45,072 nt of DNA from Bacteroidales bacterium (GTDB lineage Bacteria > Bacteroidota > Bacteroidia > Bacteroidales > Bacteroidaceae). Position 1 is the stretch's first letter. Every line of letters begins with the position of its first letter. Made by a program: the position numbers and the translations under genes. The stretch is from positions 1 through 45,072 of the forward strand of contig JAAYUD010000070.1 of the NCBI GenBank assembly GCA_012517855.1, in the 5' to 3' direction. Under the pieces are notes generated by a model. It was not told the DNA's origin, did no database searches, and worked only from the letters and a program-made list of their open reading frames with translations. Positions 27,826 through 37,308 of the stretch are shown piece after piece.

Positions 27826-30800
27826 ATGAAAATACCACGTTTGTTTCTTTTATTATTCGTTCTATTCGCATTATTTGCTTGCAAAAATGCGAAGCAAGAA
27901 ACCGAGAGGACTAAAAACCGTATTGTCTCTACTCAAATATCCAATCAGTTTGTTACTTCTTTTTGCGAAGATCGTTTTGGCCATGTTTGGGTTGGAACGA
28001 TTAGAGGAGTCAACAAATGTTTGGGCAATCAGTTTCAGCAGTACTTCAATTCGGACGATGATAGTTTAAGTATCTCCGACAATCAGGTGAGGCGTATTTT
28101 TCGTGATTCTAAAAATAGGCTGTGGATTTGTACTTCTTCCGGTGTTTGTTATTATACAGACAAGGATTCTTTTCATCGGGTTCCTATCGAGTGGACCAAC
28201 AAAAATGCAGTGGGCATTATGGAAGACAGTAAGGGAAGGATATTTATCAATCTTATTCCTTCTATCTTCGTATTTAACGAACGGCTAGATAAATTTGAAC
28301 TTGCAATACCCAATGCCAATGCTGAAAAGAGTTTCTCCAATACCTGTTTTGTCGATCGTAATGATAATATATGGTGCATCGGATTGGGGCATGTCAGTTG
28401 CTATCAGCATGATACTTATAAAGAATTGAAATCGTTGGCCACCGGTGCCTATATTCAGGCTTCTTTTATGGATAAATTCGGACGCTTATGGTTTGCATCC
28501 AATAATAAATTGTATTTGCTTAATACGGGAACCTTTCAGTTTATATCTTTGCCATCCGATCTTACGTCCAATCCTTTGTTCGTTAGCTCTACTGTAAATG
28601 GAATGACCGATTATATTGCCGGCACTTCTATGTTGTTCAGTACTTCCAAAGGGTTGTTTCTTTATGATTATATTCATCATAGCCTTATTCATCAGTCCGA
28701 TGCCAGATTTCCGTTTGTGCTTCCTCCTGCGTTTACGGTCATATCTATGTATGTAGACTCTCAACAGAATTTATGGCTCGGGTCTACCGACAAGGGACTT
28801 ATTGTGAAGTATCGTCATAAAAACCGTTTCAACGACAACAGCGTTTTGAGAACAAAGGTCGAACATAAGTCTATTTTGGGCTTGGCGCCTATAGGCAATA
28901 AGATTTGGATGTCTACAGCGTTTGATAAGATGTTTGTTTACGATAAGAACAAAAATAGTGTCGATAGCCTTAATCTTCCTTTTCTTTACGCGCACAACGA
29001 TGCCTCGAACTTATTTGTAGACAGAGAGCATCATCTTTGGGTTGCCGAGTTCTTCAATGGAGGACTGCACAAGTGTAGTGTTGATGGTGGGCGGGTTCGT
29101 CTCATAAAATCATACCTCCTTCCGGCCTCCGTTTTTTCAATGGTACAAGACAAGCGAGGTGTAATCTATGCCGGAGGTTATACTACTTCATTGTTTGTTT
29201 TGCATCCCGGCGATAAGAACTTCAGCCCTATGCCGTTGAATACGAATAAATTTACGTTCTGCACTTCTATCATTCCTTTAGAGGATGGAAGGCTTGCTAT
29301 TTTCTCTTTTGACAATGATATTCGGATATACGATCCTCTTTCAAAGAAGTCTAGCTTTATTCCGTTCCGTAGATTTGCAAAGCATAGTAAAATAATTCCG
29401 AATTGTACTCTGAAAGATAGGGAGGGCAATATTTGGATCGGTACTCGTGGCAATGGACTGTTTATCTTATCCAAAGGTAAAATAACTCCTATTACGGGCA
29501 ATTCTTGTTCGGATATTGCTTCTATTGAGCAAGATAGGAAAGGAGATATATGGGTTAGCTCTATGTTTGGATTGAGCAAGTACGATTGCCATAGCAAGAA
29601 ATTTGTGAGCTATTATACCGAAAACGGTATTGGAGGTAATCAGTTCAACGATCGTGCTTCGTGTGTCACTTCTGATGGGACAGTCTTTTTTGGAGGTACT
29701 CATGGACTGACTTTCTTTAATCCGGCCAATCTTAAATTTAGGCGCAACATTCCGTTGGTCTTTGAGAGCCTGAAGGTCAACAATCAATTGATGTTACCCT
29801 CCAATAGCAGTTGCATTAATAAAGCAATGACGTTCAATCCGGATATTTACTTGAATTATGATCAACGTAGTTTCTCTATTCTGTTTGCTGCAATCGACTA
29901 TAACGAGTTCGATTGTGTTCATTATTTTTATAAAATAAACAGATACGACAACTATTGGATTGATGCGGGTGCTAATCACGAGGCTTATTATTCTAACTTG
30001 CCACCTGGGAAATATACTTTCAGGGTGAAGATAACAAGTAGCGATGAAAATGATATTATTGCCGAGAATTCTATTGTTATTCATGTAGCATGTGCCCCTT
30101 GGCTCAGTTGGTGGGCTATTTTGTTATATGTATTTGTTGCAGGTATGGTTGGCTATTATGCTTATAGGTCCTTGTATAGAATCCGTGCCCAGAAAGAGAT
30201 GATTCGTAAAGCCGAACGAGAAAAAGAAGCAGAGTTGCACACGAATCAAATGAACATGCGTTTCTTCTCCAATATTTCTCATGAATTCCGAACGCCGCTT
30301 ACGATGATTTCCGGTCCCATTACTTCGCTTTGTAATGACCATCGTATCTCTGGCGAGCCCAAACAATTACTTGTTATTGTCCAGCGTTCGGTCAATCGGA
30401 TGCTCCGACTTGTCAATCAGTTGATGGACTTTCAGAAATTAGAGAACGATGTCATTCGGTTGAAAGTGCAGAAGGCGGATATTATTTCGGCCCTCAGCGA
30501 TATAGTAGCGATATTTAAGGTCAATGCTGATGAAAAAGAAATCGATCTTGTTTTGCATGGTTTTGAAGGTACCTATGTTACATGGTTTGATGCAGACAGA
30601 CTCGAAAAGATTTTAAATAATTTACTTTCTAATGCCATGAAGTATACACCGGTTGGCGGAAGAATTGACGTCTTGTTTGATGCAACTGCTACCGAAGTGA
30701 AAATAAGTGTGGGTGATACCGGGCCTGGAATACCCGAAAACAAACAGGCCGATATATTCAAACGGTATTATCAGGTAGAGAATCAGCAAGCGTATTGTAA

Positions 30801-31785
30801 TTGGGGCACAGGTATCGGACTCTATTATGCCAAGCGTCTGACGGAACTTCATCATGGTACTATCTCTGTGGCAAATAAAGAAAGTGGAGGTTCGCTTTTT
30901 ACGGTAGCTTTGCCGATAGGCGAAGACACCTATTCGGAAGAAGAAAAATTGCAAATTGAAGATCCGCAATTGGTCGTTCGCGATAGGGCTATCGCCATTC
31001 CGCATATCGAGGAAAAAGAAGTAGAATATGTGGATAAACGTTCGACGATACTTGTGTTGGACGATGATCCGGAAGTGACCAATTATATGCGAACTTATTT
31101 GGCGAGTTACTTTCATGTGGAGTGCAAGTTTGACGCCAAAAGTGCATATAAGGCTCTTGATGAAATATTACCCGATTTGATTGTTTGCGATGTGTTGATG
31201 CCCGAAGTAGACGGCTATCAATTTTGTAGAATGGTGAAACAGAATATCTCTTATTGCCATATTCCCGTTATATTGCTTACTGCCAAAACATTGGTCGAAG
31301 ACCAAGTGAAAGGACTCAACGAAGGAGCTAATGCATACGTTACGAAACCTTTTGATCCATCCTATTTATTGGCGCTTATCGAATCGCAACTCAAAAATCA
31401 GGAGAATCTGCGCAATGTATTGGGGCATGCCACCGAAACCAAGAATATAGATTCTGCATTCTTGTCCGATCATGATAGCAACTTTATGAATGAACTTTAC
31501 CAATTGATGGAAAAAGAATTATCTAATTCGGAACTGAACGTCACAAAGATAACAGAGGTGATGCACATTAGCCGTACTAAATTTTATTATAAGATGAAAG
31601 GTCTGACGGGTATGAATCCCAATATCTTCTTTAAGACGTATAAACTCAATAGGGCCGCCGAATTGATTATCGAGGGGAAGCACAATATCTCTGAAATAGC
31701 AGATATGACAGGCTTCAGCACCTTGTCTCATTTCTCTTCCAGCTTTAAAAAACATTTTGGTATAACGCCGAGCGAATATAAATAA
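27826..31785 (+). CDS. Hybrid two-component system regulator (HTCS, second locus)
   Basis: HTCS fusion of 1319 residues. The N-terminal signal ends in a lipobox-like ALFACKN. Then come periplasmic two-bladed propeller repeats (VWVGTIRGVNK, LWICTSSGV, IWIGTRGNGL and others), a Y_Y_Y domain, a membrane helix at about 760-785 (WAILLYVFVAGMVGYY), HisKA with phospho-His about 819 (SHEFRTP), ATPase domain (LLSNAMKYTP, GTGIGLYYAK), receiver with phospho-acceptor Asp about 1122 (VCDVLMPEVDGYQF) and AraC domain (SRTKFYYKMKGLTGMNPNIF). All catalytic residues look intact. It should sense the glycan of the neighbouring SusC/D-esterase operon and activate it. Confidence 0.95.
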   Translation: MKIPRLFLLLFVLFALFACKNAKQETERTKNRIVSTQISNQFVTSFCEDRFGHVWVGTIRGVNKCLGNQFQQYFNSDDDSLSISDNQVRRIFRDSKNRLWICTSSGVCYYTDKDSFHRVPIEWTNKNAVGIMEDSKGRIFINLIPSIFVFNERLDKFELAIPNANAEKSFSNTCFVDRNDNIWCIGLGHVSCYQHDTYKELKSLATGAYIQASFMDKFGRLWFASNNKLYLLNTGTFQFISLPSDLTSNPLFVSSTVNGMTDYIAGTSMLFSTSKGLFLYDYIHHSLIHQSDARFPFVLPPAFTVISMYVDSQQNLWLGSTDKGLIVKYRHKNRFNDNSVLRTKVEHKSILGLAPIGNKIWMSTAFDKMFVYDKNKNSVDSLNLPFLYAHNDASNLFVDREHHLWVAEFFNGGLHKCSVDGGRVRLIKSYLLPASVFSMVQDKRGVIYAGGYTTSLFVLHPGDKNFSPMPLNTNKFTFCTSIIPLEDGRLAIFSFDNDIRIYDPLSKKSSFIPFRRFAKHSKIIPNCTLKDREGNIWIGTRGNGLFILSKGKITPITGNSCSDIASIEQDRKGDIWVSSMFGLSKYDCHSKKFVSYYTENGIGGNQFNDRASCVTSDGTVFFGGTHGLTFFNPANLKFRRNIPLVFESLKVNNQLMLPSNSSCINKAMTFNPDIYLNYDQRSFSILFAAIDYNEFDCVHYFYKINRYDNYWIDAGANHEAYYSNLPPGKYTFRVKITSSDENDIIAENSIVIHVACAPWLSWWAILLYVFVAGMVGYYAYRSLYRIRAQKEMIRKAEREKEAELHTNQMNMRFFSNISHEFRTPLTMISGPITSLCNDHRISGEPKQLLVIVQRSVNRMLRLVNQLMDFQKLENDVIRLKVQKADIISALSDIVAIFKVNADEKEIDLVLHGFEGTYVTWFDADRLEKILNNLLSNAMKYTPVGGRIDVLFDATATEVKISVGDTGPGIPENKQADIFKRYYQVENQQAYCNWGTGIGLYYAKRLTELHHGTISVANKESGGSLFTVALPIGEDTYSEEEKLQIEDPQLVVRDRAIAIPHIEEKEVEYVDKRSTILVLDDDPEVTNYMRTYLASYFHVECKFDAKSAYKALDEILPDLIVCDVLMPEVDGYQFCRMVKQNISYCHIPVILLTAKTLVEDQVKGLNEGANAYVTKPFDPSYLLALIESQLKNQENLRNVLGHATETKNIDSAFLSDHDSNFMNELYQLMEKELSNSELNVTKITEVMHISRTKFYYKMKGLTGMNPNIFFKTYKLNRAAELIIEGKHNISEIADMTGFSTLSHFSSSFKKHFGITPSEYK

Positions 31786-31990
31786 TTCATATATAGCAAA
31801 CTGCTGAGGTGCAACTTCTTTACAAACTTACAAACAATGAAAACCAACTTTAAGTGCACCTATACTATATGTGGAAGCCTATTTAAGATAGTAAAAACAA
31901 GGGAGTAGATATAAATTGTTCATTTATGGTCACAAAGGCAATAATTTGATTTTTTTTAAGTACTTTTACAAGGTCAAATATTTATCCATT

Positions 31991-34819
31991 ATGGCAGTAC
32001 AAAACGAAGCAGCACTAGAAAGTGGACTTATAGCGACTCTTAAATCTATGAACTATGAGTATGTTCAAATTGATGAAGAAACTAACCTAAAAGCCAACTT
32101 CAAGAAGCAGCTGGGAATACATAATAAAAAGCAATTAGCAGAATTTGGACGTACCGAGTTTACCGATTCGGAATTCGAAAAGATCTTGATTTATCTCGAA
32201 GGTAGTACTCGTTTTGAAAAAGCCAAGAAACTAAGAGACTTATATCCACTTGCAACCGAAGATGGTAAACGAATTTGGGTTGAGTTTCTAAATCGTACAC
32301 ATTGGTGTCAGAACGAATTTCAGGTTTCTAATCAAATCACAATTGAGGGGCGAAAAAGATGTCGATATGATGTTACTCTCCTTATTAATGGACTTCCTTT
32401 GGTTCAGATTGAACTAAAGAGAAGAGGCGTTGAGCTAAAACAGGCATATAACCAAATACAAAGGTATCATAAGACATCTTTTCATGGGCTATTCGACTAC
32501 ATTCAGTTGTTTGTTATATCTAATGGCGTGAATACTCGATATTTTGCCAACAATCCCAATAGTGGCTATAAATTCACTTTCAATTGGACAGATGCTGCCA
32601 ATATTCCATTTAATGAGTTGGAAAGATTTGCGGCATTCTTCTTTGATAAATGTACTCTTGGTAAACTGATAAGCAAATATATCGTTTTGCATGAAGGTGA
32701 CAAATGCCTCATGGTGCTTCGTCCATACCAATATTATGCAGTAGAAAAGATTCTTGATAGAGTTGAGAACTCTAACGACAACGGCTATATCTGGCATACT
32801 ACAGGCGCGGGCAAAACCCTGACTTCGTTCAAGGCAGCCCAATTGGTATCCGAATTACCCGACGTAGATAAGGTTATGTTTGTTGTGGATCGTCACGACC
32901 TCGATACGCAAACTCAATCAGAGTATGAAGCGTTTGAACCAGGTGCAGTAGATGGAACAGATGATACAAACGAATTGGTGAAACGGCTGTCAGGTACCTC
33001 AAAAATTATCATCACTACTATTCAGAAACTCAACACCGCTGTAACAAAGATTTGGTACAGTAACAAAATAGATGTAATACGCAATTCCCGTATCGTAATG
33101 ATATTCGATGAATGTCACCGCAGCCATTTCGGTGATAGTCACCAGAATATCGAAAAGTTCTTTCATAACACGCAGATGTTTGGATTTACGGGGACACCGA
33201 TATTTGTAGAGAATGCAGTTGACAATCATACAACCAAAGAAATATTCGGAAATTGTCTACATCAGTATCTTATAAAAGATGCCATTGCAGATGAAAATGT
33301 GTTAGGTTTCCTTGTAGAGTATTATAAAGGCAACGAAGAAGTAAATAAAACGAATGATGATAGAATGCACGAAATTGCAAAGTTCATTCTCAACAACTTC
33401 AACAAATCAACTTTCGATGGAGAGTTTGATGCTCTTTTTGCCGTACAATCCGTACCGATGCTTATTCGCTATTATAAGATATTCAAGGAATTAAAGCCTG
33501 ATATTCGCATTGGCGCTGTGTTTACTTATGCTGCAAATAGTAGTCAGGACGATGACTATACAGGCATGAACAAAGGATTCGTAAGTGAAAGTGTTGGCGA
33601 AGCAGATGACTTGCAAGAAATCATGGATGATTATAATAGAATGTACGGAACAGCCTTTAACCAAGAGAATTTCCGTGCATATTATGATGATATAAACTTA
33701 CGCATGAAGAAGAAACGTGCCGATATGAAATCATTGGATTTATGTCTGGTGGTCGGTATGTTCCTTACAGGATTCGATTCTAAGAAATTGAATACTCTTT
33801 ATGTTGATAAGAATATGGAATATCATGGATTGTTACAGGCATTCAGCCGTACAAATCGTGTGTTGAATGAAAAGAAACGTTTTGGTAAGATTGTATGTTT
33901 TCGCGATTTGAAGAGCAATGTTGATTCTGCTATCAAGTTGTTCAGTAATAGCAATAATGTTGAGGATATTGTTCGCCCTCCTTTTGAAAAGGTGAAGAAA
34001 GAATATGTAGAATTGGCAACGTATTTCATGAAGAAATATCCAGAGCCAAGCAGCATTGATTCACTTCAAAGTGAGAATGATAAGAAAGACTTCATAATCG
34101 CATTTCGTGATATCATCAAGAAGCATGCAGAGATTCAGATTTACGAAGATTATAATGAAGATGCTTCCGATTTAGGTATCATAGAACAACAGTTCATGGA
34201 TTTCCGAAGTAAGTATCTTGATATTTATGAAGGATTTACTGAACCAAACGGAGGCAGTTCAACTTTTATTGATCTAGAACCACCAACTGACCCTGACGAA
34301 CCACGTATTGAGGATATTGACTTTTGCTTGGAATTGCTCCATAGCGACATTATAAATGTAGCTTATATTCTTGAGCTCATTGCCAATTTAAATCCTTACA
34401 GTGAGGACTACGAAACCAAACGTAGAGAAATTATCGATACAATGATCAAGGATGCCGAATTGCGTGGCAAAGCTAAGTTGATTGATGGCTTCATTCAGAA
34501 GAATGTGGATGAAGATCGAGACAACTTCATGGATAATAAGCAAAAGGCAGATGGTAGTTCAGATTTGGAAGAACGATTGAACAATTATATTTCAGAAGAA
34601 CGTGTCAAGGCTATTACATTCGTTGCACAGGAAGAAGAACTCAATGTGAATGTGCTAAACCACTATTTGTCAGAATATGATTATCTCCAGAAAGAGCAAC
34701 CCGAAATTATTCAAAAAGCATTAAAAGAGAAGCATTTAGGTCTGAGCACACGTCGCAAAACACTAGATAGGATCTTAAGCAAGATGCGTTCTATTATTAA
34801 AACTTTTAGTTGGAACTAA
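31991..34819 (+). CDS. hsdR: Type I restriction enzyme R subunit (HsdR)
   Basis: Motor and nuclease subunit of a type I restriction-modification enzyme, about 942 residues from the ATG at 31991. An upstream ATG-like start at 31916 would add 25 residues with no family match, and a TACTTTTA box at 31961-31968 suits the later start. Domain order: N-terminal HSDR nuclease domain with the PD-(D/E)XK residues Asp127, Glu141 and Lys143 (RYDV, IELKRRG), then the SF2 translocase with Walker A Gly272-Thr276 (TTGAGKT), DECHRS from Asp373, GFTGTP, and a second RecA domain with GMFLTGFDSKKLNTLYVDK and QAFSRTNR. A helical C-terminus should bind the methylase core. It is first in the operon with three unusual genes before hsdM. 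Confidence 0.95.
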   Translation: MAVQNEAALESGLIATLKSMNYEYVQIDEETNLKANFKKQLGIHNKKQLAEFGRTEFTDSEFEKILIYLEGSTRFEKAKKLRDLYPLATEDGKRIWVEFLNRTHWCQNEFQVSNQITIEGRKRCRYDVTLLINGLPLVQIELKRRGVELKQAYNQIQRYHKTSFHGLFDYIQLFVISNGVNTRYFANNPNSGYKFTFNWTDAANIPFNELERFAAFFFDKCTLGKLISKYIVLHEGDKCLMVLRPYQYYAVEKILDRVENSNDNGYIWHTTGAGKTLTSFKAAQLVSELPDVDKVMFVVDRHDLDTQTQSEYEAFEPGAVDGTDDTNELVKRLSGTSKIIITTIQKLNTAVTKIWYSNKIDVIRNSRIVMIFDECHRSHFGDSHQNIEKFFHNTQMFGFTGTPIFVENAVDNHTTKEIFGNCLHQYLIKDAIADENVLGFLVEYYKGNEEVNKTNDDRMHEIAKFILNNFNKSTFDGEFDALFAVQSVPMLIRYYKIFKELKPDIRIGAVFTYAANSSQDDDYTGMNKGFVSESVGEADDLQEIMDDYNRMYGTAFNQENFRAYYDDINLRMKKKRADMKSLDLCLVVGMFLTGFDSKKLNTLYVDKNMEYHGLLQAFSRTNRVLNEKKRFGKIVCFRDLKSNVDSAIKLFSNSNNVEDIVRPPFEKVKKEYVELATYFMKKYPEPSSIDSLQSENDKKDFIIAFRDIIKKHAEIQIYEDYNEDASDLGIIEQQFMDFRSKYLDIYEGFTEPNGGSSTFIDLEPPTDPDEPRIEDIDFCLELLHSDIINVAYILELIANLNPYSEDYETKRREIIDTMIKDAELRGKAKLIDGFIQKNVDEDRDNFMDNKQKADGSSDLEERLNNYISEERVKAITFVAQEEELNVNVLNHYLSEYDYLQKEQPEIIQKALKEKHLGLSTRRKTLDRILSKMRSIIKTFSWN

Positions 34820-34831
34820 TTCTTCTAAAAT

Positions 34832-35752
34832 ATGAAATTAGGGAAATTAGAACAGATAACAGACCTTCGTTCTATCTGGAAGAATGAGGCAAAAGATTTT
34901 ACGCCATGGCTTGCTAAAGAAGAAAATCTAGCAACCTTAGGTGATGCTATTGGCATTGACATTGTGTTGGAAGAGACAGAATCAAATGTTGGCGATTTTA
35001 GTGTAGACCTATATGCAACAGAAGAAGGCTCAGAACGAAAAATCATCATAGAGAATCAGCTTGAAGAAACAAATCACGACCACCTGGGAAAGATAATAAC
35101 TTATGCATCAGGAAAAGACGCAGAAGTTATCATCTGGATTGTAAAAAAAGCTCGTGATGAACATAAACAAGCGATAGAATGGCTAAACCAGCACACGGAT
35201 GAACAGTTCGCATTTTTCTTAATAGAGATTGAACTTTGGAAAATCAATGATTCTGAACCTGCACCAAAATTCAACATCGTTGAACGTCCTAATGATTGGG
35301 CTAAGGCCATGAAGAAGAGTGCAAATCTTTCAGATACTGAGGATTTGGAATTATCTTTTTGGCAAAACTTTAATTCTAACGCTTCAAATCATACAGAGTT
35401 TTCAAAAAACTTTAAACTACGTAAACCGCAACCGCAACATTGGTATGATTTAAGTATTGGTTCATCAGCTTATCGCATTAGTTTAACTGTTAATACCCAA
35501 AAGAATCAACTATCTGCTGGTATTTACATTGATGATGACAAAGCAATTTATGAAAAATTCAAGGAAAATGAATCACTATTGGAATCTCTCTTAGGAAGTA
35601 AAATAGAATGGAGAGATGCTAAAAAATCATCACGCTTCTTTACGATTTCTTCATTTGATCTTGCGGAAAACGAGAATTGGTCAGATGCATTCAACTGGTA
35701 TTTTGACAAATGTCTAAGACTAAAACAAGTAATAATTAAAATGGGAGTTTAG
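34832..35752 (+). CDS. DUF4268 protein with PD-(D/E)XK-like N-terminal domain
   Basis: Cytoplasmic protein of 306 residues. The C-terminal half (about 185-306, with HWYDLSIGSSAYRISLTV and DDDKAIYEKFKENE) fits the DUF4268 family. The N-terminal half has a nuclease-like pattern: FSVDLYA (Asp59), then KIIIENQLEETNHDHLGKI (Glu74-Asn-Gln76). In many PD-(D/E)XK enzymes the last motif is ExK; Gln here is a known variation, so activity is uncertain. It starts 12 bases after hsdR and ends 3 bases before the deiminase-like gene, so it is part of the operon. It may be an accessory DNA-binding or cleaving factor of the restriction system. Confidence 0.75.
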   Translation: MKLGKLEQITDLRSIWKNEAKDFTPWLAKEENLATLGDAIGIDIVLEETESNVGDFSVDLYATEEGSERKIIIENQLEETNHDHLGKIITYASGKDAEVIIWIVKKARDEHKQAIEWLNQHTDEQFAFFLIEIELWKINDSEPAPKFNIVERPNDWAKAMKKSANLSDTEDLELSFWQNFNSNASNHTEFSKNFKLRKPQPQHWYDLSIGSSAYRISLTVNTQKNQLSAGIYIDDDKAIYEKFKENESLLESLLGSKIEWRDAKKSSRFFTISSFDLAENENWSDAFNWYFDKCLRLKQVIIKMGV

Positions 35753-35755
35753 AAC

Positions 35756-36640
35756 ATGATAGATAGTAAAACAAATATAGTATTCTTTTCAAGTCAACTA
35801 TCTGTCAATTACAGAAGTTGTAAGAAAGATATTTTGGAAGCACTTAAAGAACACGACATTCAAGTTGGAACGAATATTCGTGCTACCAAAGATATTTGGC
35901 CCCGTGATTATATGCCTATTCAAATCGACAAAAATCGCTTTGTACGATACAAGTATAATCCAGATTATCTCATTAAAGCAGGAATGTCTGCATATGTAAC
36001 AGACAAACCTAACTGTCCATTTTTAAAAGATAAAGATATTGTTGAATGCGACCTTGTTCTCGATGGTGGCAACATTGTTGTGAGCGGAAATAAAGTGATA
36101 TTAACTGAAAAAGTGTTCACAGAGAATAGCCCCTTATCTCAGTTTGAAATAACCAACCGAATTGAAAAAGCATTTGGTAAGCAAGTTATTTGGATTCCAT
36201 GCGACCCACATGAAATTGAATATGCAAAAGCAAATGACGAATTGCCTCTTTGCCATGCAGATGGTATTCTCCATGCAATAGACAAAGAAACGATATTGTT
36301 ATCAAACTATATCGATTATGACCCTGATTTTCGAGCAAACTTGCTTGAACGTCTAAGTCCTTACTTTAAAATTGAAGAATATTCTTTTGGTGATAAACGC
36401 AGTGACAACTCGTGGATATACATTAACTATCTCCAGATTGGCAAGGTCATTTTACTGCCAACAGTAGGTGAACCTGCTGATAATATGGCTTTAGAAAAGT
36501 TGAAATCATTATTTCATAATGACATAACTATTGAGAAAATAGATTCAAAAGAATTAACTTTTGATGCTGAAGATGGTAATGTGGGTGGTTCTCTTCACTG
36601 TATATCTTGGAATGTATATGATTCATTAATAACTAAATAG
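35756..36640 (+). CDS. Agmatine/peptidyl-arginine deiminase-like enzyme inside the restriction operon
   Basis: Protein of 294 residues resembling the PAD_porph/agmatine deiminase family, which hydrolyses guanidino groups to ureido groups and ammonia through a thiol. Visible motifs: WPRDYMP (Asp51), LDGGNIVVS (103-109), CHADGILH (His167, Asp169) and GGSLHCISWN (Cys282, the expected nucleophile). Family members are usually 340-370 residues, so this one is short. No signal peptide, so cytoplasmic. No agmatine or putrescine pathway gene is near; instead it lies 3 bases after the DUF4268 gene and 7 bases before a cysteine peptidase gene, between hsdR and hsdM. Whether the substrate is agmatine, a protein arginine or something else is unknown. 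Confidence 0.82.
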   Translation: MIDSKTNIVFFSSQLSVNYRSCKKDILEALKEHDIQVGTNIRATKDIWPRDYMPIQIDKNRFVRYKYNPDYLIKAGMSAYVTDKPNCPFLKDKDIVECDLVLDGGNIVVSGNKVILTEKVFTENSPLSQFEITNRIEKAFGKQVIWIPCDPHEIEYAKANDELPLCHADGILHAIDKETILLSNYIDYDPDFRANLLERLSPYFKIEEYSFGDKRSDNSWIYINYLQIGKVILLPTVGEPADNMALEKLKSLFHNDITIEKIDSKELTFDAEDGNVGGSLHCISWNVYDSLITK

Positions 36641-36647
36641 TAGCATT

Positions 36648-37304
36648 ATGATTAAGATTATTGAAGAGTTATTTCTTACAAAGAAGGGGTGCTGTATTAA
36701 AAACAGAACTGATAACCAAATACATATTAAACAAGGTGATATAGATGGAGCTTGTTCTGTTTATTCATTGATGATGTATCTTATGATAATAAAAGTCATA
36801 AAAAGAAATCAATTGAATGACCTATATAATACAATCAAAAAGTCACCTGAGGTAGAGAGTATCTTTCATGAGTTCTTTGATAAACATGGCTTGGTACGAG
36901 ATGGATTCTATTTTACGCAATTAAAGAAAATGTTGAATCGAATATCTATTGATTCAATCTTTGCAAGGAGTTTCGATGAAGATAGCGATGAGTTCATAAA
37001 AGATGGTTTTATCGAACAGATAAAAAGTACACTTGATACTGACACACCAATAATGGTTGGCATAGATTATAAAGGTGGAGGTGCTCACGCTGTATTAGCA
37101 ATAGGATATGAAGCCGATGAAGATGGCATATTTAATCTATTCTGTCTTGACCCTGGATATGATTGTAATCCAACTTCATATTGGAATATGGTCATAACAT
37201 TAAATACGATGCAAGGGAGATACAAACATCAGTGCTTAACGTCAAATCCCTATTATTGCCCAGCAATTAAAATATCGGAAACATTATTGATAACAAAGAA
37301 ATAA
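36648..37304 (+). CDS. Papain/C39-like cysteine peptidase-like protein
   Basis: Protein of 218 residues with the layout of a papain-fold cysteine peptidase of the C39-like group. Candidate triad: Cys36 in GDIDGACSVYSLMMYL, His147 in GGGAHAVLAIGYE and Asp168 in LFCLDPGYD. A glutamine for the oxyanion hole may be Gln29. No signal peptide or membrane segment. It lies 7 bases after the deiminase-like gene and 4 bases before hsdM, so the two thiol enzymes and the DUF4268 protein form a tight block inside the restriction operon. It might cleave or process a partner, for example the deiminase-like protein, or act on host targets; this is speculation. The protease call itself rests on motifs only. 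Confidence 0.65.
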   Translation: MIKIIEELFLTKKGCCIKNRTDNQIHIKQGDIDGACSVYSLMMYLMIIKVIKRNQLNDLYNTIKKSPEVESIFHEFFDKHGLVRDGFYFTQLKKMLNRISIDSIFARSFDEDSDEFIKDGFIEQIKSTLDTDTPIMVGIDYKGGGAHAVLAIGYEADEDGIFNLFCLDPGYDCNPTSYWNMVITLNTMQGRYKHQCLTSNPYYCPAIKISETLLITKK

Positions 37305-37308
37305 TATA

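Noticed and set aside
31916-31990. N-terminal extension of HsdR
   Set aside because: The extra 25 residues match nothing in the family and overlap the likely promoter box at 31961-31968; the ATG at 31991 gives a normal HsdR start.
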